Source: Herbaspirillum robiniae (lineage in GTDB: Bacteria; Pseudomonadota; Gammaproteobacteria; Burkholderiales; Burkholderiaceae_D). Taken from it: a DNA stretch of 64,000 bases. The notes under the pieces are model-generated. The model worked only from the letters and a program-made list of their open reading frames with translations, was not told the origin of the DNA and did not search any database. The DNA lies in assembly GCF_002213415.1 (NCBI RefSeq), contig NZ_NJGU01000010.1, forward strand, positions 1 through 64,000. Reading direction: 5' to 3'. A program made the position numbers and the translations under genes. Below, piece after piece: positions 9,017-17,687 of this stretch. How positions within the stretch are numbered: position 1 is the stretch's first letter; the number at the start of each line of letters is the position of its first letter.

Positions 9017-9823
9017 TTACTTTGCAGCGAACTGCGACAGGTCAGGCATCGGGCTGCCAACGTTGCGTTGGTAGATGTCGGCCAGCTTGCCGTTCTTCAC
9101 GTTCACGGCGATCCAGTCGTTGAGCCACTTTTCCAGTGCCGGCTCGTTCTTGCGGATGCCGATGGCGTAGGGGATGTCCTTGATGGCGAACTTGGTTTCC
9201 AGGTTCTTGGACGGGTTCTGCTTGGCCACGGCCGAGGCCAGCGAGTTCGGCGTGCAGAAGGCATCCACCTGGCCCGAGACGATGGCCGCGGTCACGGTGG
9301 CGTCGTCGTCAAAGCGGACGATGTTGGTGCCCTTGGGCGCCAGCGGGGTCAGCAGCGAGTCCTGCATGTTGCCGCGCACCACCGCCACGCGCTTGCCGGT
9401 CAGGTCGTTGAGGCTCTTGATGCTTTCGCTCTTGGGAGCGGCCACGACGAACTGCGAAGCGCCGTACGGCTGGGTGAAGGCAACCACCTTCTGGCGCTCG
9501 GGCGTGATCGAGAAGGATGCAATCACCATATCGGCCTTGCCGGTCATCAGGAAGGGAATACGGTTGGGGCCGGTCACCTGCACGATCTCCAGTTCCACGC
9601 CCATGTCCTTGGCCAGGACCTTGGCCGTTTCCACGTCGGAACCTTCCGGCTCCAGCTTGGCGTTGGTGCGGCCAAACGGCGGCGCGCCCAGGTCGATGGC
9701 GATCAGCACTTTCTTGCGGGCCTTGATGTCGGCCAGCGCGTCGGCGTGCGCCACCTGTGCGAAGCAGGCGACGCCGAGCACGACGGCGGCGGCTTTTTTG
9801 GTGAAGTTCAACAAGTTTTTCAT
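9017..9823 (-). CDS. Periplasmic solute-binding protein of an amino-acid-type (PAAT) ABC transporter
   Basis: This 268-residue protein has a signal peptide (about residues 1-27, ending HADA) and the SBP_bac_3 fold: KVLIAIDLGAPPFG early, a Glu-Gly-Asp stretch before the first lobe helix, then ADMVIASFSITPERQK and GKRVAVVRG. It binds the ligand in the periplasm and hands it to the two permeases that precede it in the operon. ATG 9823 follows CAGGAGAC. The family name suggests polar amino acids, but the cluster is for sugar acids, so the ligand may be a carboxylate such as an aldonate. The highest expression is expected here because of the hairpin downstream. Confidence 0.88.
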   Translation of the reverse strand: MKNLLNFTKKAAAVVLGVACFAQVAHADALADIKARKKVLIAIDLGAPPFGRTNAKLEPEGSDVETAKVLAKDMGVELEIVQVTGPNRIPFLMTGKADMVIASFSITPERQKVVAFTQPYGASQFVVAAPKSESIKSLNDLTGKRVAVVRGNMQDSLLTPLAPKGTNIVRFDDDATVTAAIVSGQVDAFCTPNSLASAVAKQNPSKNLETKFAIKDIPYAIGIRKNEPALEKWLNDWIAVNVKNGKLADIYQRNVGSPMPDLSQFAAK

Positions 9824-9887
9824 TTATGTCTCCTGAGATGAAAAGGTACTGCTTGGGTACGTCGTCTTGATGAGTCCGGGTAATGCG

Positions 9888-10622
9888 TTACAGGTCGCTG
9901 GAAACGAACTTCTGCAGCTCGGCAGTCTTGGGGTTGGAGAACAGCTCGTCCGGCGGGCCCACTTCCCACACCTGGCCCTGGTGCATGAACACCAGCACGT
10001 CGGCCAGCTTGCGGGCAAAGGCCATTTCGTGCGTCACCAGCACCATGGTCATGCCGTCGCGCGCCAGGTCTTCCATGACCTTCAGCACTTCGGAGGTCAG
10101 TTCCGGATCCAGCGCCGAGGTCACTTCGTCGAACAGCATCAGCTCGGGCGCCATCGCCAGCGAGCGGGCGATCGCCACGCGCTGCGCCTGGCCGCCGGAG
10201 AGCTGCTCGGGATAGGCCTCCTTCTTGTTCTCCAGGCCGACCAGGGTGAGCACCTTGTTGGCGATCTTCCTGGCCTCGTCGGTGGACATCTTCTTGATGG
10301 TGGTCAGCGCCAGCGTGATGTTGCGCTCCACCGTCAGGTGCGGGAACAGGTTGTAGCTCTGGAACACGATGCCGACCTGCTTGCGCAGCTCGCGCAGGTT
10401 GAGCTTGTCCGGATGGTGGATGTCGTGGCCGCAGACGTTGATGTCGCCCGAGTCCACCTTCTCCAGCCCGTTCAGGCAGCGCAGCAGGGTGCTCTTGCCC
10501 GAGCCGCTGCGGCCGATGATGGCCACCATCTGGCCCTTCTGCACATCCAGCGAGACGCCGTTCAACACTTTGTTGGTGCCGAAGCTCTTGTGCAGGTCCT
10601 TGATCTTAACGATTGCTGACAT
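9888..10622 (-). CDS. ATPase subunit of the PAAT-type ABC transporter
   Basis: The 244 residues contain Walker A GRSGSGKST (about 37-45), the Q-loop VFQSYNLFPHLTV, the signature LSGGQAQRVAIARS and Walker B LMLFDEVTSALDP, followed by the switch His in VTHEM. It energises the membrane complex from the cytoplasmic side. Unusually for the family, Walker B continues DEV and not DEP. ATG 10622 follows AAAGGAAA and overlaps the end of the permease gene by 17 bases, so translation is coupled. Confidence 0.93.
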   Translation of the reverse strand: MSAIVKIKDLHKSFGTNKVLNGVSLDVQKGQMVAIIGRSGSGKSTLLRCLNGLEKVDSGDINVCGHDIHHPDKLNLRELRKQVGIVFQSYNLFPHLTVERNITLALTTIKKMSTDEARKIANKVLTLVGLENKKEAYPEQLSGGQAQRVAIARSLAMAPELMLFDEVTSALDPELTSEVLKVMEDLARDGMTMVLVTHEMAFARKLADVLVFMHQGQVWEVGPPDELFSNPKTAELQKFVSSDL

Positions 10623-11256
10623 TCAATTTCCTTTCGAAATGCTTGGAGAGCGCCGACAGCGGATAGCAGAGGCAGAAGTAGATCAGCGCCACGCAGCCGA
10701 ACACGGTGAACGGCTGGAAGGTCGAGTTGTTGATGATCTGGCCGGCGCGCGAGAGGTCGACGAAACCGATCACCGAGGCCAGCGAGGTGTTTTTCACGAT
10801 CTGCACCATGAAGCCCACCGTGGGCGGGGTGGCGATCTTGACCGCTTGCGGCAGGATCACCTTGGTCAGTTGCTCGAAACGGTTGAAGCCCAGGCATTCG
10901 GAGGCTTCCCACTGGGTCTTGGGCACCGCCTGGATGCAGCCGCGCCAGATTTCGCCCAGGAAGGCCGCGCAGTAGATCGCAAACGAGATGCCGGCGGCCA
11001 CCAGCGGCGTCAGCTTGAAGCCGGCGATGGCCAGGCCGAAGTAGGCCACGAACAGGATCACCAGCAGCGGGATGCCCTGAACCACCTGGATGTACCAGCT
11101 GGCGACGGTGCGCAGCGTCTTGTTGGGCGATACGCGCCATAGCGCGATCACGAAGCCGGCCACGCCGCCGAACACGAAGGCCACCAGCGACAGCACCACG
11201 GTCCAGACCGCCGCCTGCAGCAGGTATTGAACGTGCAATATCGAAAATGAATTCAC
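10606..11256 (-). CDS. PAAT-type ABC transporter permease 2
   Basis: The 216-residue inner-membrane protein has about five hydrophobic helices and the EAA-loop region with the pattern EASECLGFNRFEQLTKVILP, through which it touches the ATPase. It starts with GTG at 11256, supported by GGAGAG six bases upstream, nine bases after the preceding permease gene. Two permeases of this kind form the translocation pore together. Confidence 0.9.
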   Translation of the reverse strand: MNSFSILHVQYLLQAAVWTVVLSLVAFVFGGVAGFVIALWRVSPNKTLRTVASWYIQVVQGIPLLVILFVAYFGLAIAGFKLTPLVAAGISFAIYCAAFLGEIWRGCIQAVPKTQWEASECLGFNRFEQLTKVILPQAVKIATPPTVGFMVQIVKNTSLASVIGFVDLSRAGQIINNSTFQPFTVFGCVALIYFCLCYPLSALSKHFERKLNVSNR

Positions 11257-11265
11257 GATCTCTCC

Positions 11266-11949
11266 TTACAGATTGGTGCCGAGCTTGCGCTTGCGGACGA
11301 AGGCGATCTGGCTCACCAGCCAGAAGGCGGCACGGAACAGGAAGGACAGCACGAGATACGCCACCGCGATCACCGCATACACCTCGAAGCTGCGGAAGGT
11401 TTCCGACTGCACCAGGTTGGCGGTGGCGGTCAGCTCTTCGGCGGAGATCTGCGACGTGATGCTCGAGGCCAGCATCAGCAGGATGAACTGGCTGGTCAGC
11501 GAGGGGTAGACGCGCTCCACCGCCGGCAGCAGCACCACGTGCCAGTACACGTGGAAGCGCGACATGCCCAGGCACTCGGCCGCCTCGATCTGGCCGGGAT
11601 GGATGGAGTTGATGCCGGCGCGCATGATCTCGGTGGTGTAGGCGCCGACGTTGACGGTCAGCGCGATCACGGCGGCGGTTTCGGCGCTCAGTTTCCAGCC
11701 GATGCTGGCCAGGCCGAAGAACACCAGGAACACCTGCACCAGCAGCGGGGTGTTGCGGATGATCTCGACATAGGCCTTCACCAGGCCGTGCACCAGCCAG
11801 TTCTTGCTCTTGTAGGCGATCGCGCACAGCGTGCCGACCACGAAGCCGAGCACGATCGACAGGGCGGAGAGCTGTACCGTCAGCCAGGCGCCGTAAAGCA
11901 GGCGATCCCAGTTGGCGAACACGCTCATGAAATCGAATGTGTAGTTCAT
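11266..11949 (-). CDS. PAAT-type ABC transporter permease 1
   Basis: This 227-residue permease has several hydrophobic helices and the EAA-like loop EAAECLGMSRFHVYWHVVLP. The pore-lining region AYVEIIRNTPLLVQVF is typical of the HisM/HisQ/GlnP family. ATG 11949 follows GGAG. It is the first of four genes of the transporter (permease, permease, ATPase, binding protein), which lie within 2.9 kb in one direction, followed by the dehydratase. Confidence 0.9.
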   Translation of the reverse strand: MNYTFDFMSVFANWDRLLYGAWLTVQLSALSIVLGFVVGTLCAIAYKSKNWLVHGLVKAYVEIIRNTPLLVQVFLVFFGLASIGWKLSAETAAVIALTVNVGAYTTEIMRAGINSIHPGQIEAAECLGMSRFHVYWHVVLLPAVERVYPSLTSQFILLMLASSITSQISAEELTATANLVQSETFRSFEVYAVIAVAYLVLSFLFRAAFWLVSQIAFVRKRKLGTNL

Positions 11950-12082
11950 TGATACTCCGGTATGGCGGGAAGGGGACTACGCGTTGCGATGGCGCGCTCG
12001 CGCCGTTCCTGGCCGGGTGGGAGTGGTGGGTTGCATGAAGTGGTCTCCTTTCTTGTTTGCCTGAGGTCTTGGACCCGGCGTG

Positions 12083-12118
12083 CCGGCGGTAGCGGGAAAA
12101 GGATCCGGCTACCGTCGG
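12083..12118 (-). other. Imperfect hairpin between AraD1-family gene and transporter operon
   Basis: Arms at 12083-12093 and 12108-12118 pair over 11 bp with one mismatch. It lies in the 260-base gap after the AraD1-family gene. There is no T run; it may stabilise or pause the transcript. Confidence 0.35.
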
Positions 12119-12209
12119 CGGGCCTCTTGCGTTCGGGCCCTGCGCCGGGTGGCTTGCTGCTTCGGTACTGCGGTGCTGCGCGCCTTGCGGCGCAATGTTC
12201 TTGTCGTCC

Positions 12210-13205
12210 TTACAGCGGCTTGACGCCGCCGGCAGCGAAGGCGCCGGGCGCCGCCGCGATGCCGTTGACCAGCGGTTCGCCGAAATCGGGGATGCTGATC
12301 TCGAAACTGTCGCCGGCCTGGGTGCGCACGCTGTAGGCGAACGACAGGTTGGCCGCGCCCATGTAGTGCACATGCACGTCGCCGGGGCGGCGGAACTGGC
12401 TGTACTTGAAGTGGTGGTACTCCAGGTTCTCGATGGAGTGGCACATGTTGTCCTGGCCGGTCAGGAATTCCTGTTCCCAGATCACCCGGCCGTTGCGGCG
12501 GATGCGGGTCATGCCCACCAGGTGCGAGGGCGGCGCGCCCACCAGCAGCTCGGGGCCGAAGGAGCAGTAGCGCAGCTTCGAGTGGCCCTGGTAGAGGTAG
12601 TTGCGGCGCTCCATGACGTGGTCGGAGAATTCGTTGCCGATGGCGAAACCCAGGCGGCGCGGGCAACCCTGGTCGTCGATCACGTACAGGCCGACCAGCT
12701 CGGGCTCCTCGCCGCCGTCCAGCGCGAAATCGGGGCAGGGGAAGGGCTGGCCGGGCGCGACCACGATGCCGCCGTCGCCCTTGTAGAACCATTCCGACTG
12801 CACGCCGGGACGGCCGGCCTCGGGGCGGCCGCCTTCGATGCCCCACTCGATCATCAGCAGCGTGTCGGTCTTGTCCATCTCCTCGCCTTCCAGGCGGCGG
12901 TGCATCTTGTCGCGGGTGGAGGCGCTGCCCAGGTGCGTGACGCCGGCGCCGGACACCATGCAATGGGCCGGATCCTCATGATCCAGCGGCGCCAGGATGC
13001 GATGCTCGCGCAGGATGTCGGCGTAGTCTTCGGACTGGTCGGTGTTGAGCAGCTGCGCCTGGCGTTCCAGGTCGCCGCCGGCGGCGATGGCCAGCAGCGC
13101 CAGTTCGCGCATGGTGGCGACCTGCGACAACGCCTGGATCCTCGTCCCGTTGACGATCCCCACGCGGCGCGCGCCTTCGCGATCCTTGAATTGAATCAGC
13201 CTCAC
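12210..13205 (-). CDS. AraD1/GguC-family FAH-like protein
   Basis: The 331-residue protein matches the AraD1/GguC family (COG3802) of the fumarylacetoacetase superfamily: it begins VRLIQFKD and carries MVSGAGVTHLGSASTRDKMH. Family members are linked to sugar-acid breakdown as 2-keto-3-deoxy-aldonate dehydratases or as hydrolases. I choose GTG at 13205 as start because the family begins with MRLIQF and a GGAG lies five bases upstream; the open frame extends 11 codons further to an ATG at 13238. It is divergent from the LysR gene and is the first gene of the minus-strand catabolic block. Whether it acts as dehydratase or as diketo-acid hydrolase is undecided. Confidence 0.8.
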   Translation of the reverse strand: MRLIQFKDREGARRVGIVNGTRIQALSQVATMRELALLAIAAGGDLERQAQLLNTDQSEDYADILREHRILAPLDHEDPAHCMVSGAGVTHLGSASTRDKMHRRLEGEEMDKTDTLLMIEWGIEGGRPEAGRPGVQSEWFYKGDGGIVVAPGQPFPCPDFALDGGEEPELVGLYVIDDQGCPRRLGFAIGNEFSDHVMERRNYLYQGHSKLRYCSFGPELLVGAPPSHLVGMTRIRRNGRVIWEQEFLTGQDNMCHSIENLEYHHFKYSQFRRPGDVHVHYMGAANLSFAYSVRTQAGDSFEISIPDFGEPLVNGIAAAPGAFAAGGVKPL

Positions 13206-13503
13206 CTGGTCTCCGATGCTCGTTCTTGTTGCCCTCAACAGGCTTTTGACACAGCGCGATACCCGTCTTGTGGGCGGCTGTTGCGAAATCGGGCTGGATT
13301 TGCGGGATGGGACGCCGGCGCTGCATTGCGCAATGGCGCATCCCTCATTCGCCGGAGGCAGGAATTTGCTGCACTGCCAGATCGCGTTACCAGATCAATT
13401 TCGCAAAAGTCTCCTGCTTTTCTTACGCATCGTTTTGGCTGGCCGATAGATGCGCTAGCATTGTGGTTTTTCGCAGGACCGAATATAAGAGGCTTACAAA
13501 ACG
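13206..13503. promoter_or_regulatory. Divergent control region between AraD1-family gene and LysR regulator
   Basis: About 300 bases without a gene lie between two divergent start codons. They contain the inverted repeat AAATC-N6-GATTT (13286-13301), the palindrome ATTGCGCAAT (13324-13333) and a promoter for the LysR gene. A LysR regulator normally binds such a region and controls both sides. Confidence 0.5.
13461..13489 (+). promoter_or_regulatory. Candidate sigma-70 promoter of the LysR gene at 13504
   Basis: TTGTGG (13461-13466) and TATAAG (13484-13489) are 17 bases apart. Transcription would start only a few bases before the ATG, giving a very short leader. Confidence 0.5.
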
Positions 13504-14490
13504 ATGTCTAATGAGCTTAATTCATCGGGTGATAACCAACCCGGCAACCAGCTTCCGGCCGCCGCCGGCGAGCTGCCGTCGGTCGGTTCCATCGTCAGCC
13601 GCCTGCGTTTTCGCCAGGTGGCGCTGCTGACGGCGCTCGACGAGCAGGGCTCGCTGCACAAGGCGGCCGAGGTCATGCACATGACCCAGCCGGCCGCCAC
13701 CAAGGCCCTGCATGAGATGGAAGACGCCCTGGGCGTGACGCTGTTCGACCGCTCGCCGCGCGGCATCGAGGCCACCGAGCTGGGCCGCTGCGTGATCCGC
13801 TACGCCCGCCTGATCCAGAGCGACGTCTCCAACCTGCGCGACGAGCTGCAGAACATGATCAGCGGCCGCGGCGGCCGCATTGCCATCGGCACCATCATGG
13901 GCGCCGCGCCTTTCGTCACGCGCGCGCTGTCGCGCCTGCGCGAGATCCAGCCGGATGTCTCCATCGAGATCGTCGAGGACACCAGCGCGCGCCAGCTGCT
14001 GCTGCTGGACCAGGGGCGCATCGACCTGATGATCGGGCGCTCCTCGGTCAGCTCTCAGCCCAACCTGTACAACTACGAGATGCTGCGCGGCGAGCCCATG
14101 TGCATCGTCAGCGGCGTCGACCATCCGCTGGCCACGGCGCAGAAGGTGCGCCTGCAGGAGCTGTCGGACGCTTCCTGGATCCTGTACTCCAGCAACATGC
14201 CCATGCGCATCTGGATCGAGCACGAGTTCAAGCTCGAAGGCCTGAAGGTGCCCGGCAACGTCATCGAGACCGCCTCGCCCTTCGTCACCGTGACGCTGCT
14301 GGCGCAGTCCAGCATGGTCGCCGTGATGCCGCTGGATATCGCCCACTTCTTCGCCGCCAAGCAGATGCTGGGCATCCTGCCGGCCAGCCTCAAGACCCGC
14401 ATCGAGCACTACGGCATCGTCACCCGCAAGAACACCACCCTGTCCTCGCTGGCCAAGATGTTCATCCAGATCCTGCGCCAGCAGAACTGA
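13504..14490 (+). CDS. LysR-family transcriptional regulator, probable regulator of the sugar-acid cluster
   Basis: The 328-residue protein has the winged helix-turn-helix at residues about 34-92 (RLRFRQVALLTALDEQGSLHKAAEVMHMTQPAATKALHEME), preceded by an unusual 30-residue polar N-terminal extension. The effector-binding half follows (GRGGRIAIGTIMGAAPF onward). It is divergent from the catabolic genes that begin at 13205, the usual arrangement of a LysR activator and its target. The effector is probably a pathway intermediate. Related proteins include GbpR-type regulators (galactose-binding-protein regulator); that assignment is tentative. Confidence 0.88.
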   Translation: MSNELNSSGDNQPGNQLPAAAGELPSVGSIVSRLRFRQVALLTALDEQGSLHKAAEVMHMTQPAATKALHEMEDALGVTLFDRSPRGIEATELGRCVIRYARLIQSDVSNLRDELQNMISGRGGRIAIGTIMGAAPFVTRALSRLREIQPDVSIEIVEDTSARQLLLLDQGRIDLMIGRSSVSSQPNLYNYEMLRGEPMCIVSGVDHPLATAQKVRLQELSDASWILYSSNMPMRIWIEHEFKLEGLKVPGNVIETASPFVTVTLLAQSSMVAVMPLDIAHFFAAKQMLGILPASLKTRIEHYGIVTRKNTTLSSLAKMFIQILRQQN

Positions 14491-14656
14491 GCTGTCACCG
14501 AGCCGGACGCGGCGCCTGGCCCGTCCTGTTGCATGGGAACGCCGGACAGCTGGCGTGGCTGGATGGCGACGCCGGGTTTTTCCTGATTTCCCCCGGATGT
14601 TTTTTCCTGTTAGCCTTCGTTCGCGGCCGGGGTGGCCGCTCTTCCGGTTGGCCTTC

Positions 14657-15475
14657 ATGACATTGCGTTTTTCGCGTTCCACCGTAGTCCGCTTCAAGGC
14701 GTTCTCCACCACTTTCGCCGTTTCCGCCGCGCTGCTGCTGGCCGGCTGCGCGGGGCAGAAGTCCGCGCCGTCGCCCGAAGCCGCGGCCAAGCAGGCCAAG
14801 CTCGACCAGGCGCTGGCGCTGTTCTCCGCCAACGCGCCGGGCGGCTTGCCGGCCCAGTGGGAGCCGCTGCTGTTCACCCGCAAGAAAAAGAGCACCGAAT
14901 ACCAGCTGATCGAAGACGCCGGCCGCACCGTGCTGCGCGCCTACGCCGACCAGGCCTCGTCGGGCCTGCGCCATGCCGTCAACATCGACGTCAGCAAGAA
15001 GCCCTGGCTCTCCTGGAGCTGGAAGACTTCCGCGCTGATTCCCACCGCCGACAACACCCAGCGCGAGACCGAGGATTCGCCGGTGCGCATCGTGCTGGCC
15101 TTCGACGGCGACCACGACAATCTGTCGCTGATGGACACCATCCTGTTCGACACCGCCAAGCTGCTGACCGGGCACGAGCTGCCCTACGCCACGCTGATGT
15201 ACATCTGGGAAAACAAGGCGCCGGTCGGCACCGTCATCGCCAACACCCGCACCGGGCGCATCCAGATGATGGTGGCCGAGAGCGGTCCGGCCAAGGTCGG
15301 CCAGTGGGTGCAGTACAAGCGCAATGTGGCCGAGGACTATGAAAAGATCTTCGGCGAGAAGCCGGGACGCCTGATCGGCGTGGGCGTGCTGACCGACACC
15401 GACAACACCGGCCAGAAGGTCGAGGCCTGGTATGGCGATATCCGGATGATGCGCGACGCCGACGGCGGCGAGTGA
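14657..15475 (+). CDS. DUF3047-family lipoprotein
   Basis: This 272-residue protein starts with a lipoprotein signal (LLLAGC, Cys near residue 32) and continues as a DUF3047 domain, recognisable by WSWKTS, IVLAFDGDHDN and LMYIWENKAPVGTVI. The function of the family is unknown; a beta-sandwich that binds carbohydrate has been assumed. ATG 14657 is chosen because the signal peptide begins there; the open frame reaches further upstream, and no ribosome binding site is obvious. A perfect 15-bp terminator follows. Confidence 0.78.
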   Translation: MTLRFSRSTVVRFKAFSTTFAVSAALLLAGCAGQKSAPSPEAAAKQAKLDQALALFSANAPGGLPAQWEPLLFTRKKKSTEYQLIEDAGRTVLRAYADQASSGLRHAVNIDVSKKPWLSWSWKTSALIPTADNTQRETEDSPVRIVLAFDGDHDNLSLMDTILFDTAKLLTGHELPYATLMYIWENKAPVGTVIANTRTGRIQMMVAESGPAKVGQWVQYKRNVAEDYEKIFGEKPGRLIGVGVLTDTDNTGQKVEAWYGDIRMMRDADGGE

Positions 15476-15502
15476 AGCCGCAGGCCGCGCCCGCCTGAAA
15501 TG

Positions 15503-15537
15503 AAAAGGCCCGCCGGAACACATCCGGCGGGCCTTTT
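15503..15537. terminator. Bidirectional terminator between DUF3047 gene and 15558 gene
   Basis: A perfect 15-bp stem (15503-15517 with 15523-15537) begins with AAAA and ends with TTTT, so it can end both convergent transcripts. Confidence 0.9.
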
Positions 15538-15557
15538 CGTTGATGCCTGCAATCGCC

Positions 15558-16277
15558 TCACACGCCGCGCCACCACGCGGCGACATGGCCCCAGAAGCCC
15601 TTGGGGCCTTCGGTGAACAGCCAGGGTTTTTGCGTCTTCAGGCGCTCGATCATCTCCTGCTCCGCCTTTTCCGATACGTTGCCGTAGGCGCGGCCCAGTC
15701 GCAGCAGGCTGCGCAGCGCGCCCAGCTTTTCGCGCGCCACCGCGCCCGTGGCGTGCTCGATGGCGATGTGCGTCTCGCGCAGCTCCTGGACCAGCGCGTG
15801 CGCCAGTTGCGAGGCCGGCGACTTCAGTTTTTCCTGCACTACGGCGATGCTGGTGGAGGCCGACTTGATCTGGCCCGCCAGCACGTCGATCTGCGTCTCG
15901 TCGCCCTTGGCCTGCTTGATGATGGCGGTGGCCCATGCGCGCGAGGCGGCGACCAGGTCGTCCGTGCCCCAGTCGTGGCGCACCGCGATATGGAAGCCGT
16001 AGCTCGAGGCCTGCTCGATCAGGATCGCCACCACGTCCGGGAATTCCTTGTCCATCGCGCGCTTGGCCCAGGCGTACTGGCCCGAGATCATCATGTGGTG
16101 GACCGCCTCTTCGGTCAGGAAGTGCGGGTTCTCCGAGACCTTGGCCAGCAGGAAGGCGTCGAAGGACGGCGCCACGAAACCGGAGTCGACCTTGGTCGAC
16201 AGGCGTACGAAGTTCTTGTAGTCGCGGTCGAGCGACTCGAACACGTCGTCCTTGAGATTGAGTTTGATCTGTTTCAT
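15558..16277 (-). CDS. Cytosolic protein of unknown function
   Basis: The 239-residue protein has no signal peptide or membrane helix. It is rich in charged helices, with a likely helical region from about 120 to 190 (IDVLAGQIKSASTSIAVVQEK and later) and a Trp-rich C-terminus (GFWGHVAAWWRGV). I do not recognise a family. ATG 16277 is supported by GGAAGG; an in-frame start 13 codons upstream lacks one. The terminator at 15503-15537 ends it. The repeated short hydrophobic/charged pattern suggests a helical bundle, but no function can be given. Confidence 0.7.
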   Translation of the reverse strand: MKQIKLNLKDDVFESLDRDYKNFVRLSTKVDSGFVAPSFDAFLLAKVSENPHFLTEEAVHHMMISGQYAWAKRAMDKEFPDVVAILIEQASSYGFHIAVRHDWGTDDLVAASRAWATAIIKQAKGDETQIDVLAGQIKSASTSIAVVQEKLKSPASQLAHALVQELRETHIAIEHATGAVAREKLGALRSLLRLGRAYGNVSEKAEQEMIERLKTQKPWLFTEGPKGFWGHVAAWWRGV

Positions 16278-16488
16278 GGCCTTCCCCGGGCTAGGCTGGT
16301 GTTGTCGATCCGGCATCCCTCATCCGGACCAGGCTTGTCATTTATTCATGCTTCGTGCGCGGCACGGCGTGAATCATCGTTATCGGCATCTTCGGGCCGA
16401 AACTTTACCATGGGAAACACGGCGGCAAGCTGCGCCGCGCAAGGCAGAGCTTACTACCGGAATGCGCCGTCGGGGACGCGTCAACGCG

Positions 16489-17025
16489 TCAGTACGCGCG
16501 CAGGCCGTAGCGCTGCCGGGTAGGCTCGTCGGGAAACAGGTAATCGCGATAGGCCGACCACGCGGCGTCGGCGCGGATCTCGGTCGATACCTGGCAGCCG
16601 CGGCAGAGTTTGGCGTAGACGCCGGCAATGACGTCTTCGACCCCATTGGGATCGCTGACGTAGAAGTAATTGCGCTGCTGCCCCTCGCGCACGGCGCTGC
16701 CGGCATAGATGCTGCGGGTCTTGTAGGCCACGGCAGCGGCCAGCGCCTCGGACAGGGCATCGAGCCGGGACAGGTCGTTGAGCTCGGGCAGGCCGTCGCC
16801 GCGGGCCGACGCGTAGGCGACGCCGGTGACGATCACGTACGGAAAGCCGGACAGCGGAAAGACCCGGCGCAGCCCCATGTCGACCTTGACCGCGTAGGCA
16901 TGGCCGTCGCGCGTGCTCTCGTAGTTCCACCAGTCGGGCGGCTCCTGCGCGCGCGCTGCCTGGGCGCCCAGCAGCAGCGTGCAGACCAGGCCGAGGACGA
17001 GGACGAGGCGCGCGGCGCGCAGCAT
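16489..17025 (-). CDS. Secreted protein with DUF695-like domain
   Basis: The 178-residue precursor has a clear signal peptide (residues 1-26, ending ARAQ). The mature part begins with WWNYESTRDG and contains HAYAVKVDMGL and GLPELNDLSRLDALSEAL, a pattern like DUF695 proteins, though this is recognition by eye only. Two Cys (LCRGC) near residue 143 may form a disulfide in the periplasm. It follows the DUF1304 gene after 11 bases on the same strand, so they form an operon. Confidence 0.7.
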   Translation of the reverse strand: MLRAARLVLVLGLVCTLLLGAQAARAQEPPDWWNYESTRDGHAYAVKVDMGLRRVFPLSGFPYVIVTGVAYASARGDGLPELNDLSRLDALSEALAAAVAYKTRSIYAGSAVREGQQRNYFYVSDPNGVEDVIAGVYAKLCRGCQVSTEIRADAAWSAYRDYLFPDEPTRQRYGLRAY

Positions 17026-17036
17026 GGGACGGCCCT

Positions 17037-17390
17037 TCAGCCCGCCGCCAGCAGCGCGGCCAGCGCCAGCAGGGCCGGCAGCCCTTGCACGTAGAGGATG
17101 GAGCGCTTGGCCGTCAGGCCGCCGTAGATGCCGGCCACCAGCACGCAGATCACGAAGAAGAACTGCACCGGACGGTCGCCCGTGGTCACGCTCCAGAACA
17201 GGCCGGCGGCCAGGAAACCGTTGTACAGGCCCTGGTTGGCGGCCAGCACGCGCGAGGCTTCAGCGGCTTCTTTGGACTGGCGGAAGGTCTTCAGCCCGAT
17301 CGGTTTGGTCCACAGGAACATTTCCAGCACCAGGATCCACACGTGTTCGACGGCGATCAGGATGAGCAGGGCGGTGGCGAGCTGTTGCAA
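17037..17390 (-). CDS. DUF1304-family small membrane protein
   Basis: The 117 residues form four hydrophobic helices, with the DUF1304 signatures EHVWILVLEMFLW near the N-terminus and NQGLYNGFLAAGL in the middle. The function of the family is unknown; it is often annotated as inner-membrane YqjF-like. It is the first gene of a two-gene operon with the secreted protein downstream. Confidence 0.85.
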   Translation of the reverse strand: MQQLATALLILIAVEHVWILVLEMFLWTKPIGLKTFRQSKEAAEASRVLAANQGLYNGFLAAGLFWSVTTGDRPVQFFFVICVLVAGIYGGLTAKRSILYVQGLPALLALAALLAAG

Positions 17391-17521
17391 GGTTTTCTCC
17401 TTTTGTCGTTATCGGTGGCGCCGGCCGCGGCCGGCGCTTTCGCGATCATGCCCGAAAGCGCCGCGCCCGCCAACGGTGGGGCCGATGCGGTGCGACTGTG
17501 GCATCGCCGCCACCGTCCCGC

Positions 17522-17551
17522 TTGGCAAGGCGGCGGCGCTGCGGATAGAAT
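17522..17551 (+). promoter_or_regulatory. Candidate sigma-70 promoter for the 17688 gene
   Basis: TTGGCA (17522-17527) and TAGAAT (17546-17551) are 18 bases apart. Transcription would begin about 130 bases before the start codon at 17688. Confidence 0.4.
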
Positions 17552-17687
17552 GCGGCCTCGGGCGCGGCAGGGCGCCCCATCCCGCGAAAGCCGATGCACC
17601 TGCCGTCTGCAGTGCCTTCCATCCGGAACACAGACGTTGAACCTTGAGAGTCGTGGCGGGAAACGACGCATGAAAGGAACAACCGTA

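Noticed and set aside
13206-13503. LysR-type T-N11-A box at the AAATC-N6-GATTT repeat
   Set aside because: Spacing of the dyad does not fit T-N11-A; kept only as an inverted repeat.
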